Shown here: positions 36,160 to 46,254 of the stretch, one piece after another
Layout: the number at the start of each line of letters is the position of its first letter
Numbering within the stretch: the first letter of the stretch is position 1
Source of the DNA: Sorghum bicolor
Lineage: Eukaryota > Streptophyta > Magnoliopsida > Poales > Poaceae
Assembly: GCF_000003195.3 (NCBI RefSeq)
Contig: NC_012878.2
Location: 41,440,987-41,504,986, forward strand
Length of the DNA: 64,000 nucleotides
Direction of reading: 5' to 3'
Program-made: the position numbers and the translations under genes
The notes under the pieces: model-generated
Databases searched by the model: none
Seen by the model: the letters and a program-made list of their open reading frames with translations, nothing else
Told to the model about the DNA's origin: nothing

Positions 36160-37223
36160 TCAATTGTCCCGGGATTCGTTGGGTGGCGGAGTCGGTACTT
36201 CCGGCAGCGCCTCCTCTTCATGTATAGTTATCTTCTCTCTCCACACCTGACTCGGTGCTATGGTCTCCTCAGGATAGTTCTATTTAAACTGTATGTCTTC
36301 TGACCTTACAACTTCTCCTTCATAGTCTGCCCATCCGTCCCTGATGATTTCCCTCCTCTGGTTGCGGTTGCGTCGCTTTCTGACCTACTTAGATTCTTCA
36401 ACGATATAGTTAGGGTCAGTAAAATAGCGGCATACCTTCTGTGAGGGGAAGTGCATCTGGACTTCTCCAGTTCCAATGTAGATGATTGCTTTAACGGTGC
36501 TGAGGAACGGTCTTCCAAAGATGATGGGTGGATCATATTCGTCTTCTCCTATGTCAATAACCTGAAAGTCTGTGTAGACAAAATGATCATCTATTTTGAC
36601 TGGGACATCAGTTACTATTCCTTTAACTTCTCGAAACGTCTGATCTGCCATCTGGAGCTAAATGTATGTTGGTTTTAGGGGCATGGTTCCGAACAAGAGC
36701 CGATAGGTGACTGCGGCCATTATGTTGACGCCCGATCTGGTGTCACAAGTTGTCTTGTAGAAGTTATATCCATTTATGGAGCAATAGATGCTTGGCATTC
36801 CTGGGTCATCCTTCTTGGTCAGAAACAGTGACTTAAGTTGATGATCTTGACCTCCTTGAACTGCAGTGACCATCTTAGTTGACTCGGTCCACACTTGCTT
36901 GTTCCTATTCCTCCTGTTGGTCCTTTTCCTTGATTCATGTCTGGATTGATCTGGGATTCGTGTAGTCTTGTTCTTGAAGGAAAACGTCTCCTTTCTCCCT
37001 TTGATGTTGAAACTGATCTTGGCAGCACTAGCATAGATGACAGCTCCCGAGGTGTTTAAGAATGGCCTCCCTAAGATGATGGGTGCCCTCTCATCATTAC
37101 CAGTCTCTATCACCACGAAGTCTACTAGGGCATATAAGGTACCAACTCGGACACAAAGGTTCTTCAATATTCCCTTTGGAAAACTTAACGCCTGATCTGC
37201 AAACTGCAAACACATGGTTGTTT
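36160..37223 (-). pseudogene. A7 tandem protease-like domains
   Basis: On minus, two retropepsin-like domains follow gag. The first (about 37290-36985, starting at the end of the gag frame) has IILGRPFLNTSG but Asp-Phe-Gly in place of Asp-Thr/Ser-Gly in sister copies, so it is probably inactive. The second (about 36760-36440) has CDTRSGVNIM, with Arg where A6 has Gly, then a conserved GRPFLSTVKAI. A basic linker and an acidic tail end at TGA (36160-36162). Two TAG codons (36385-36387, 36280-36282) stand at positions that are CAG in other copies. No RT follows. Confidence 0.8.
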
Positions 37224-38642
37224 CTAATAAAGGATATGTAAAGAATTTTTCATAGAGTACCCTGGGTATAATGTTGACGCTGAGCCAAAGTCGCAGAGTG
37301 CTTCTAGGACGTCCACCATGCCGATGGAGATCGGGATGACTGGGCGTCCTGGATTGCCTCTCTTGACCGACAGAAGGTCAGTAGTAACTTCAGTGACGGG
37401 GTTACTCCAATTATTACCTGCATCAAACATGTCTACAAGATTTGCAGATTCTAATCCTTCAGGTTGTGATGGTATACCGGGGTTAGTATCAGGAACAGCA
37501 GCAGCTATTTGATTTAACTGAGATTCAATCATTTTATTAAAGCTAATTTGATTCTTGATGGCAGTAGAGAAATTATCCATTCTATTATTTATATTTTCTA
37601 GCATTTTAGCATTAGATGCCAATTTCTTAGAAAGGTTATCCATTAGCTTTCCTTGATTAGACACTAACTCTCTCAGAGGTGGAAAATTATTATTATTGTT
37701 GTAAGGATTGTTACCTTGATAATTAACTGAGTAGTTAGGCCTCTGTTGATTCCAACCTTGATTTTGTTGAGGACGGTTGTAGTAGTAGTTGTTGTTGTTG
37801 ATGATGTAGTTCACATCCTCAAGCATCTCAGGGCAGTGATTGCCTAAGTGTCCAGTATCTCCACACTCCTCACAAGTCATGTGAGAGTCGTAGATGTGCA
37901 TAACTTCTTTCTTGTCTCGAGCTCTATCATCGAGTTTCTTCATGAGCAGGTCTAGCTTTGCAGACAGCATGTCTACCTCCTTGAGCTGATGCATACCTCC
38001 ACCTTTCTTGCGTGTCTGGGTCCTCTCTTTATTCCAGCTTTGGTTGGACGCCATCTTCTCCACAAGAGCTGTGGCTTGTGATATGGTAAGTGATAAGAAT
38101 GCTCCTCCAGCTGCAGCATCCATGGTCTCTCGGGCACTGTTGCCGAGCCCATGATAAAATGTCTGCATCAGTAGCCAACTCTCCATTCCATGATGGGGAC
38201 ATTCTAGGATGTAGTCTTGGAAGCTCTCCCATACTTCTGGAATAGATTCATCATGTTGTTGTTGAAAACTTGTAATCTTCCCATGGAGAGCATTGGTCTT
38301 GCCCATGGGAAAGAACTTAGCCAGGAAGTTTGTTGAGCAGAGTGCCCACGTAGTATTCTTCTCCTTTATAGCGTAAAACCACTGCTTCACTATTCCTAAC
38401 AGTGAGAATGGGAAGAGGCGAAGTAGTATAGCATCTCTAGGGACTCCTGATATGGTGAATGTGTTGCAAATCTCTAGGAAGTGTTGGAGATTAGCACTAG
38501 CATCTTCATGTGTCTTCCCACAAAACTGGTTGGATTGCACCATGTTGATAAGTCCAGGCTTGAGCTCAAAGTTGCCTTCAATCTTTGCAGAAGGTCCAGT
38601 GCGGATGTTGTCCGTAGTGGGAGCTGAGAACTCACGGATCAA
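37224..38642 (-). CDS. A7 gag, longest open copy in family A
   Basis: A 472-residue open frame on minus. Residues 1-20 match the family gag after its first few dozen residues, so the true N-terminus is missing and the first codon (TTG) is not a real start. Residues about 28-170 are the retrotransposon gag capsid domain (RLFPFSLLGIVKQWFY at 75-90). Residues 257-270 form a complete CCHC zinc knuckle (CEECGDTGHLGNHC). An Asn-rich linker and an amphipathic stretch follow. Capsid proteins of this type package the element RNA in virus-like particles. The frame runs into the first protease domain and shifts near 37290. The 5' side is fused at about 38642 to the middle of a variant LTR, removing leader and primer site. 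Confidence 0.8.
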   Translation of the reverse strand: MIREFSAPTTDNIRTGPSAKIEGNFELKPGLINMVQSNQFCGKTHEDASANLQHFLEICNTFTISGVPRDAILLRLFPFSLLGIVKQWFYAIKEKNTTWALCSTNFLAKFFPMGKTNALHGKITSFQQQHDESIPEVWESFQDYILECPHHGMESWLLMQTFYHGLGNSARETMDAAAGGAFLSLTISQATALVEKMASNQSWNKERTQTRKKGGGMHQLKEVDMLSAKLDLLMKKLDDRARDKKEVMHIYDSHMTCEECGDTGHLGNHCPEMLEDVNYIINNNNYYYNRPQQNQGWNQQRPNYSVNYQGNNPYNNNNNFPPLRELVSNQGKLMDNLSKKLASNAKMLENINNRMDNFSTAIKNQISFNKMIESQLNQIAAAVPDTNPGIPSQPEGLESANLVDMFDAGNNWSNPVTEVTTDLLSVKRGNPGRPVIPISIGMVDVLEALCDFGSASTLYPGYSMKNSLHILY

Positions 38643-39223
38643 TTTTCTAGATTACAACTAGAACTAACTAGAACTAGAACTAGAGGAACTAGAACTAGAT
38701 GAACTAGAGGGATCCTCTCTACTTGGATGAAGAATTGAAACCCTAGCTTTGATTCTGTAGAAGAGGTATGTTCTCTAGGGGCCAGGAGGTTTGCTTATAT
38801 AGTCCCCTCAAGTGAATCTGGGCCGTCGGATCAAACCGACATTAATGGCATGGTTTTCCTTGATCCTTTAGGTCGGTGGAGCACGATCCGCGAAGTTGAA
38901 GCTGATTGGTTCCTGTAGCTGGGCGGGCGCCCAAGGGGGGAGGGCGGGCGCCCTGCCCCCGGCCCCGATCGGCCTCCCGTTCGTTCCCGTGGCTTCTGGA
39001 GTCTTCTAGATGATAGAAAATTGGCGCACACGTTACTATCTCTATGTAAACCCGACGTGTGGGCCTTTCCTCCATATTTCCTGATAACCCCCTGCAGAAA
39101 TAGACAAACACCAAAACTCATGGAATTCTGTCAGATAAAACCCTAAGTCTGGGTATTGGTTGCATATAAGTCCTTTTTCATGATTAGTTGACGGTTAAAA
39201 GTGAGCATTAAGGACCGTCAACA
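38643..39223 (-). repeat. A7 5' LTR, variant form, truncated
   Basis: On minus it starts TGTTGACGG at 39223 and follows the variant LTR of A2, including the TAGTTC-type microsatellite, then breaks into gag at about 38642. TATA box at 38794-38802; GC-rich palindrome pair at about 38921-38962. It inserted into the LTR of the Tekay-like element on its right. Confidence 0.85.
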
Positions 39224-39351
39224 CAAGTTAAATCACACTTTTGCATAAAATGACATGACCCAAGGTAAATGATGATCATGATATGCTTATGAAGATGATG
39301 ATGCTCATGTTATGCATGTGAATGATGCAACCATAACACTGGGGTGTTACA
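39224..39351 (-). repeat. start of the 3' LTR of the second Tekay-like element
   Basis: On minus the LTR opens TGTAACACCCC at 39351, right after the PPT, and continues for 128 bp before the A7 LTR at 39223 cuts it off. The opening matches that of the LTR at 1470, which supports the same lineage. Confidence 0.8.
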
Positions 39352-39370
39352 GCCCTCCCCCCTTACAAAA
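39352..39370 (-). other. polypurine tract of the second Tekay-like element
   Basis: On minus the bases read TTTTGTAAGGGGGGAGGGC just before TGTAACACCCC. It gives the orientation and the LTR edge. Confidence 0.8.
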
Positions 39371-39393
39371 ATCTCGTCCCGAGATTTGAAAGC

Positions 39394-41265
39394 TTAATGA
39401 TTTTCAAAGAAAGTTTTATAAACTTCTTTTAAATAGTCCTCTGTTTCCCAAGTGGCGTCTTCCTCCCTGTGGTTACTCCACAACACCTTGTCGAACTTAA
39501 CCACACGATTATGAGTCACCCGCTCCTTGTGGTCAACAACCGCTACAGGTTTGTCCTCATACACCAAGTCGGATTTCAACTTGATATCTCGAACTTCCAC
39601 TCGTTCTTTCGGAACACGAAGGCATTTCTTCAACTGTGATACGTGAAAGACAGGAATGATAGCTCGAAGCTCAACCGGTAGTTGAACCTTATAAGCTATG
39701 TTCCCTTTTCTCTCGAGAATCCGATAAGGCCCCAGATAACGAGGTGCAAGCTTTCGCTTGACTCCGAACCTTTGCACGCCTTTCATCGGAGACACCTTGA
39801 GATACACATGGTCACCGACTGCAAACTCAATCGGCTTCCTTCTCTTATCAGCATAACTTTTCTGATGAGCTTGAGCAGCTTCCAGATGTTGCTAGATGGT
39901 ACGAACTTGCTGCTCTTCGTTCACGAAATCGATGCCATAATACCTTCATTCCCCGGGCTCCACCCAATTCAACGGGGTTCGACACTTTCGACCATACAGA
40001 GCTTCAAACGGAGCCATCTTGATGCTCTCTTGGTAATTGTTGTTATAAGAGAACTAAGCTAATGGTAACCACTTTACCCAAGAACCTTTTGAAGAGAGAG
40101 CACATGCCCTCAACATGTCCTCTAGGATTTGGTTAACACGTTCAGTTTGGCCGGCCGTTTGAGGATGATACGCAGAGCTACGAACCAAGTGAGTGCCAAT
40201 TTGCTCATGAAGACACTCCCAAAAACGGGCAGTGAACTATAGTCCACGATCTGATATGATAGTCCGAGGCACACCATACTGACGGACAATGTGCTCGAAG
40301 TACAACTCTGCGAACTGGAATAAAACGAGCAACCTTGGTCAAACGATCTACAATCACCCAGATAGAGTCATAACCCTTAACAGAAGATGGGAGTCCAGAG
40401 ATAAAATCCATACTAACTTCTTCCCATTTCCAACTAGGAATTGACAAGGGTTGAAGCAAGCCTGCTTTCATGTGAACTGCCTTCACACGACAACAGTTAT
40501 AACAACGAGCAATAAAAGCAGCAATCTCCTTTTTCATCTTTGTCCACCAAAATAGAGGATTCAGATCCTGGTACATCTTGCTACTACTAGGATGGATAGA
40601 CAACTTGGATGAATGAGCTTCAGATAGGATCTGATTTCTGAGCTCACGGTCTTTTGGGACCACAAGCCGATCTTTGAACCACAGAATTCCGTTCTCATTG
40701 ACCCGGAAATGCTTGGTTTCTTCTTCTTTTATTTTCCTCTTTATATGGTGGATGCCTACATCCATTTGCTGCAATTCGATGACTCGATTGCGAAGAGAAC
40801 TCTCCAGAGCAATCTGGTGGAGCACCAGCGGGTGCATAAGACGTGACAACGATGGATCTTCCATTTGAACTGAATGACAATGCGCTTTCTGACTCAAGGC
40901 ATCCGCAACCACGTTTGCCTTGCTCGGATGGTAGTGCACTTGAAGATTATAATCTTTAATCAACTCAAGCCACCTTCGCTGTTGCATGTTCAATTCAGGT
41001 TGAGTGAAGATGTACTTGAGACTCTTATGATCGGTGTAGATATTGCACAGATTACACAACGAATAGTGCCTCCAGATCTTCAAAGCATGAACAACCGCAG
41101 CCAATTCTAAGTCATGAGTAGGGTAATTGACCTCATGTTTTTGAAGTTGGCATGAGGCATAAGTGATAACACGACCTTCTTGCATCAACACACAGCCCAG
41201 ACTGATACTAGACGCGTCACAAAAGACATCGAAAGGCTTCTCGAAATCGGGTTGAGCTAGGACAG
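39394..41265 (-). pseudogene. pol remnant: RNase H, integrase, chromodomain-like tail
   Basis: On minus, RNase H is seen first ([38 protein letters not shown], about 41240-40880). The integrase zinc region follows (HPSSSKMYQ and CYNCCRVK, about 40600-40480), then the catalytic core (MDFISGLP; the second Asp near a broken stretch at 40240; a core Glu in GQTERVN near 40145). VYLKVSPMKG, HVSQLKKCL and a chromodomain-like end (DATWETEDYL) close the frame at 39394. A frameshift lies near 40300. Stops at 40237-40239 and 39892-39894 (TAG at CAG positions) and 39946-39948 (TGA at a CGA position) fit C-to-T change; the one near 40056 does not. The target duplication of element C is at its right edge. 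Confidence 0.85.
41261..41265. other. target site duplication of element C, left copy
   Basis: GACAG directly before the LTR start TGTCGACG. The same five bases follow the other LTR at 53292-53296, a perfect 5 bp duplication as made by retroviral-type integrases. Confidence 0.95.
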
Positions 41266-41725
41266 TGTCGACGAAAGCTAGTCGGCAGTCTACCTTGGGG
41301 TATACCCACGGTAGTAGTTTATCGGTAAACGGTGCGCAAACTACGAACTCGATGGTGACGCAAGACACGGACAAGCTTTTTATCCAGGTTCGGCCGCCGA
41401 GTTGGCGTAATACCTACGTCCTGCGTCTGGTTGTATTGATTTGTGCTGAGAGAATATGATGTCCTAGGGGGGTCCCTTGCCCCTCCTTATATAGTTTGGA
41501 GGGCAGGGTTACAGATCTGGAAACTAATCCTAGTCGGTTACAATTGCCATAGTTAATTTGATATCAATTCCTATTCTAACCGACTAGAATCCTGCTTGAT
41601 CTCCACGTCTTGTTTCCTTGCGCGAAACTCCGAGCTGTCGGATCAAGCCTTGAACTCGTCTCGTAGTGAGCCAAGCTTCCTGGCTGAAGTCTAGCCGTAA
41701 GGGTATAGGGGTTTATACCCCCACA
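41266..41725 (-). repeat. element C 3' LTR
   Basis: 460 bp; on minus it runs from TGTGGGGGTATAAACC to TTTCGTCGACA. It differs from the other LTR at two sites: GACGCA here against GATGCA, and TTCGGCC against TTTGGCC. TATA box on minus at 41486-41494. Confidence 0.95.
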
Positions 41726-41745
41726 GCTAGTCCCCGAGCACCATG
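41726..41745 (-). other. polypurine tract of element C
   Basis: On minus, GGTGCTCGGGGACTAGC lies directly before the LTR start TGTGGGGG. The core CTCGGGGACT is repeated many times upstream (42018 to 42590), see the tandem repeat entry. Confidence 0.7.
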
Positions 41746-42293
41746 TATTGTGATGCAACACGCCGTCTTGAGCTTCTTCGATCAGCGAGGCTTGGCGTCT
41801 TCAATAAGTGGGGAGATCGCCCAAGCAGTTGCAACAGTTCCTTGACCAACTCGAAAGACAGTTGATCAACATTGACATCGAAGAGGCAGGTTGTTCGAAG
41901 AATGCATGGTGCTCTTAAAAAATTTCTTTCCTGGTGAAGTGTGCCCACTTTACCTTTTTGAAAGGTAAAACCATCAAAAAAGCAAACAAATTCACCGCTA
42001 GGTGAAGTGTGCCCACTTAGTCCCCGAGCCTGGTAGTAGGTGACGTAGGCACGTGGTGCCAGGGTCAAAAGAAAATTCCCCAAAGTAGTTTTGAGACTGA
42101 GATGCATCGCTAGATGCATCGTACCGATGTAGTCCCCGAGCTTGCTGGAAGGCGAATTATGAGCCTTGTAGCAAGGTCTAAAGTGAATTTACCAGTCCCC
42201 GAGCATGTCATGCTCGCCTGCAATTGAAAAGACCAATCGACCAGTCCCCAAGCACTTAGTGTGCTTCTTGGAATTATATGTTGCTATACTGTA
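41746..42293 (-). other. 3' untranslated region with scattered PPT-like modules
   Basis: Noncoding in both strands. On plus, AGTCCCCGAGC-type cores occur near 42019, 42133, 42195 and 42243. Several are followed by a short inverted repeat, such as GAGCATGTCATGCTC near 42201 and AAGCACTTAGTGTGCTT near 42250. The spacing is irregular; the regular 70 bp array starts next to them. A duplicated motif around GGTGAAGTGTGCCCACTT lies near 41933 and 42002. Confidence 0.6.
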
Positions 42294-42635
42294 CGACCAG
42301 TCCCCGAGCGTGGAGTGCTCAGTGGTCGATGCATGCTTTAAAGCTTTGAGCTGATAGACTGAGCGACCAGTCCCCGAGCGTCGAGTGCTCGGTGGTCGGT
42401 GCAGTCCTTGAAGTTCCGAGCTGATAGACTGGGCGACCAGTCCCCGAGCGTCGAGTGCTCGGTGGTCGGTGCAGTCCTTGAAGTTCCGAGCTGATAGACT
42501 GGGCGACCAGTCCCCGAGCGTCGAGTGCTCGGTGGTCGGTGCAGTCCCCGGAGTTCCGAGCTGTTAGACTGGGCGACCAGTCCTCGAGCGTCGAGTGCTC
42601 GGTGGTCGGTGCAGTCCCCGGATTGTTGACTCACT
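42294..42635 (-). repeat. tandem array of about five 70 bp units
   Basis: CGACCAGTCC recurs at 42294, 42364, 42434, 42504 and 42574, an exact 70 bp period. Each unit holds a PPT-like core (AGTCCCCGAG on plus) followed by a stem GAGC...GCTC. Units 2 and 3 look identical; the first is the most diverged and the last is cut short. Tat-lineage elements are known to carry tandem repeats in the 3' untranslated region that can seed satellites. Confidence 0.95.
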
Positions 42636-42907
42636 GGCGTATGTGTCTTCTTACTTTTGAAAAGATCTTTCCAGTTAAAGTTGACGTGACAAGGTCTCCT
42701 GACGATATGTCAGACGGATGCATGAAAAGTTGCACCTGGCAGCTGTACAACCGCTCTTTGCATGGTTTGAGAAAAGGAAACCATTAATTGGTACGAAAAC
42801 TCCGCCGCATTAATTGTCTATAATCATTGTAAACCGAAACGCCGCGTCCGCCGCACGGCCTGCCCACTTCCCGAGAATACAGGAAGTGGGAGAGGTGGAG
42901 TCGCGGG

Positions 42908-42915
42908 TTTATAAG
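42908..42915 (+). promoter_or_regulatory. TATA box of the antisense gene
   Basis: TTTATAAG lies 113 bp before the ATG at 43028, in a GC-rich setting suited to a short 5' leader. A TTGACGTGAC motif (42681-42690), resembling W-box/ACGT elements, lies farther upstream. Both are inferred from sequence only. Confidence 0.6.
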
Positions 42916-43027
42916 GGCCTAATAGGTCCGCCTGTACCGCTTCGCCTGCCATTGCCTTCAAACCTTCCGCTCTCATCTTCTCCAATCTCCTGCATCTTCC
43001 TAACTCCAGCCCACATTCGCACCTCTA

Positions 43028-46000
43028 ATGGCGAAGAGCGACTCCAGGAAGAGGGCCGAACTGATGGCCAAGGAATGGAAGAAGTCTCCCAGCACCACAA
43101 AATCTCTTGGTGACCTCGTCGATATGGGGCTTCTGCACGGCGCAGAGCTCGGTGGCTGGAGGGCACCGGAGGGGGAGAGCTACCCCGACCCTCGCGCCGG
43201 TGAGATCGTCGTTTTTGAAGATTTTGTTAAGAGAGGCTTTGGTGTTCCTGTTCATCCTTTTCTTCAAGGTCTTCTTTTGTACTATGAGATCGGGATTTGC
43301 AATCTGCACCCGAACTCAATTCTCCTTATTTCCACCTTCATCCACCTGTGCGAGGCCTATGTTGGCATAGAGCCACACTTCGATCTTTTCCGGTATCTTT
43401 TCTGCTTGAGGAAGAAGGGAGCAGTTGGAGGCTCCAAGGTTGCAGGTGGAGTATACCTCAACCTTCGTGATGGGATGAAGAATCGCTACCTGCACTGCCC
43501 ATGGAACACTTCCTTGACCGAATGGTACAGGAAGTGGTTCTACATCAGGGAGGAACCGGGTAGCTCCACGTTCTGCGACGTGGGATACGTTCCCGAGAAG
43601 AGGGCGAGCCGGACCGACCGCCCGGAGTTCGACGGTCCAGTGGCGGATCTCATGAAGCTGATCGACTGGTCGCGCCTAGACGGGCTTGGCGTGGTCGGCA
43701 ACTTCATTTGCCGCCGGGTGATGCCCTGCCAGAAGAGGGTGCACTCGGCGTACGAGTATGCCGGAAGCGCAGACCCGACCAGGATGCGGTCGGAGATCTT
43801 GGAGAAAGCGGAGGTACAACAGCTGTTGAACGAGCTGTTTAACTTCGCGGATGGGGGCTTCATCCGTGGCAGTGATCGGGTGCAAGCCTTCAAGTTAGGA
43901 CGACCAGCACCAAAGGTATGTAGCAGATTCTGTTTGATCATTCGTATATCGTCTGCAGTTGACTCATCTCTGTTGCTTTTGCAGGTCGGTGATGTCGACC
44001 GGTGCGCAGTGTATGTATCACTGGCACCGGGGATGGAAAATCCTGTGGGAGAGGTCCCGCCAGAGGAGGACGCTGCTCGGTGTACTCATTACACCAGCAG
44101 TGAGGAAGACCGAGCCCGCCCCGTCCCGACCTCCGAGGAGAGGGTAGCGGGGAAAAGGCCATTTTCGGCAGATCCCTTGCCGACACCGGAGCTGCCGGCA
44201 GATCTACCGGCGGAGAGCAGCCAAGCACCGAAGCGTCGTCGGCTCGTGCGGATCGTCGACGAGGACGACGACGAGGAGGCTGCGTCGTCGTTGGTCCGAC
44301 GGCCTCGGAGCCGCCCAGACACTGCGCCGGTCGCCACTGATCGAGTGGCCAGCGGCGCCGCTGCCCCGCAAGTTGTCGAGACGGGGGCACAGGTGCCGAC
44401 CGGCCGGGCGAGGAGGAGGTTCACCGCGACCCACCGTCGGTCAGACCTGTAAGTGTTCGACTTACGTATTTTGGACTCCTCTTTTTTTTTAACTTTTGTT
44501 CCTGTAGTGCGGCATCGGATGTCGACCCTGGTCAAACTGCCAGCCAGGGAACGGGCGAGCCTGCCCGCGGTTCTGGGGATGCGGCCCCCCAGACCACAGA
44601 GCAGCCAACAACTGCAGTCGCGCCTGGGAGCACCGAGGGGCTCCCGAGCGCGGCGCCGACTACAACAAGCAGCCCGGCCAGGGCTGGAGAGGCTCCCCCA
44701 ACTGACTCCTCGGAGAAGGGAAGATCTCCGACCGCTCCTCCTGCCGGGGGGAGTGAAGTCCCCCGCCGCCCCGAGCAGGAGCCTCTTCGGCTGCGGGCTC
44801 CCCAGGTCTGGTCCAAGGGCCAGTAATGCCTGGGACCACCACCGGGGGTGACGCAGCACAGGAGGAGGAAACCCGGGCGGCCTCCGATGACGAGGTGGAA
44901 GAGATCGAGGGTCGTCCCCGTGATGGCCGCCAACACGTGTATGTGTGGCGCCAACGCGGGGATCACTTTATCGGGCATGAGGAGCTCGCCGAGACCGAAG
45001 AGGCCGCCAGGGTGGAGCGCGCGGCCAAGCGCCTCGTCGACGAAGTCAAGGTAAGCGGCTTTTTGTGCTGCTGCGCATTCTTTTGCCTTGTCTTGCATGG
45101 TCGTTATATGCTTGCTTTGTAGGACGTAATGAAAACGGCGAAGTACCGGAAACGGTGCTTTGACCAGATAGAAGGCGTCATGGCCGAGAACAAGGCCCTT
45201 GCCGCGGAGGTAGACCGGTTGCGGGCGGAGGTCGGGGAGAAGGTGGTCGAGATGAGTGCCGAAAAGGAGCGTCGTCTCGACCTCGCTCGTCGTTTGGCCG
45301 ACCAGTACCGGCTGCAAGAAGGTTAGTCACACACTCCGAGGAGCTTCGCGTACTTGTATAGTTTGCTTTGCTGACCAGTTTAGGATTCACGCAGACTTGG
45401 AGGAGGAGGTGGCGAGCCTCCGACAAGAGAAGGAGCAGCTCAGCCAACAGCTCGCCGGTGCGCAGGAGTCCGGGCGGCGAGCAGAAGAGGAATTGGGTCG
45501 AAAAGACCGGGAGTTAGCTGGTAATGGGTGTCGCCTTGTTGGTTGCTGCCTGCCCCTTTGTTTGTTTAGTATGCCGAAAATAACGCTTCGTTTCGTTTGC
45601 AGTGCTCAAGGTGAACACCAAAAAGCACCTGGATGACCTGATCAAGGACCGGGACTCCTGGAAGGTCAACTGTTGCAGGATCTGGAAAGGAGTGTCCCCG
45701 GTCCTAGACCTGATCAGTCCCGAGCTCCCGGAGAGCCAGCCCCGCGCGCCGCAGTTGACCCCGGTCGAGAAGGCGCAACGGGCGTGGGACTGGCTCCAGC
45801 AGTTTGTGAAGGACGCCGGGGAGTTTGCCGGCGCGCACGTCCTCAGCATGGTGCGCGCCCACTACCCCCTGGTCGACTTGAGCAGGCTGGAGAAGGGGTA
45901 CCCGAAGGAAGTCGGCCCACAGGAAGCGGACGAACTTCGGGGTAATCTGCTGGACTTGTCGTCGACAGTGATCGGCGACATCAATCTGTGCGGAACGGCC

Positions 46001-46177
46001 ACTCCTCCAGACCAGCCGAGCTCAGATAGGTCGGCCAGGGAGTTGTCGGGCGCGTCCGTTGCGGGAGATGGGCGGTCGACGCCTGCGGTCTCGACCAGCC
46101 AGGCGCCGGTGGCCCCGACCCCTTCGTCCGGGCAGCAGGGCCAGGCGGGTGATCAGCCCGAGCAGCTAGGCCAATAA
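43028..46177 (+). CDS. spliced antisense gene inside element C (gypsy type transposon family, coiled coil)
   Basis: Six exons can be read on plus: 43028-43915, 43985-44448, 44508-45050, 45123-45321, 45395-45520, 45603-46177. All five introns are GT-AG, 59-82 bp, and every junction keeps the frame. Exon 1 encodes the 'putative gypsy type transposon' domain (Pfam Transposase_28 family as I recall it): EIVVFEDFVKRGFGVPVHPF, NPNSILLISTFIHLCEAYVG, then LVVGNF-like parts. Exons 2-3 are Pro/Ser/Thr/acid-rich; exons 4-5 form a coiled coil (VASLRQEKEQLSQQL). Exon 6 ends in a conserved helical part and a Gln/Pro/Ser tail. One frameshift lies at about 44801-44826 in exon 3. The gene is convergent with pol (278 bp apart). 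Function unknown; such antisense ORFs are known in grass Tat elements. Confidence 0.8.
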
Positions 46178-46248
46178 AGTAGTCTGTAGGAATAGACTAG
46201 TGTTTGCCCGTCAGGGTATTTATTGTAAACTTTGTATGTAAAGTTTGT

Positions 46249-46254
46249 AATAAA
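46249..46254 (+). terminator. poly(A) signal of the antisense gene
   Basis: AATAAA 72 bp after the stop codon, in an AT-rich stretch with repeated GTAAAGTTTGT-like motifs. Another AATAAA overlaps the stop at 46173-46178. The 278 bp between this gene and pol must hold the 3' ends of both transcripts. Confidence 0.55.

Larger units (their letters stand above)
5640..39223. mobile_element. cluster of about seven partial copies of Athila-like family A
   Basis: One family recurs here with a fixed plan. Its LTR is about 1.65 kb, starting TGTTGACGG and ending CCCAACA. Next come a tRNA-Asp primer site, gag, two protease-like domains, about 2 kb of noncoding DNA and a PPT (AAGCTTGGGGGAG). No copy shows reverse transcriptase, RNase H or integrase. 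Copies A1, A2 and A5 (an LTR fragment) are on plus; A3, A4, A6 and A7 are on minus. The sequence at 22777-27695 is foreign to the family. Lack of RT in every copy suggests a non-autonomous family mobilised by an Athila-type relative. Exact LTR edges at 21579, 22776, 27696 and 32371 point to real insertions; other joins are deletions. Confidence 0.8.

Noticed and set aside
42338..42634. 98-residue open frame on minus with a repeating CTDHRALDARG pattern
   Set aside because: It is only the translation of the 70 bp tandem repeat; the period is not a multiple of three and no start context or homology supports it.
42294..42635. Regular repeat array as a CRISPR array
   Set aside because: Units are contiguous 70 bp copies without unique spacers, inside a plant retrotransposon.
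44801..44823. A further tiny intron in exon 3 of the antisense gene to heal the frame
   Set aside because: The only GT...AG pair there encloses little more than 20 bases, too short for a plant intron; a one-base deletion is simpler.
43540..45317. Large minus-strand frames opposite the antisense gene
   Set aside because: They are shadows produced by high GC at third positions; the plus strand has consistent exons, splice sites and recognisable domains.
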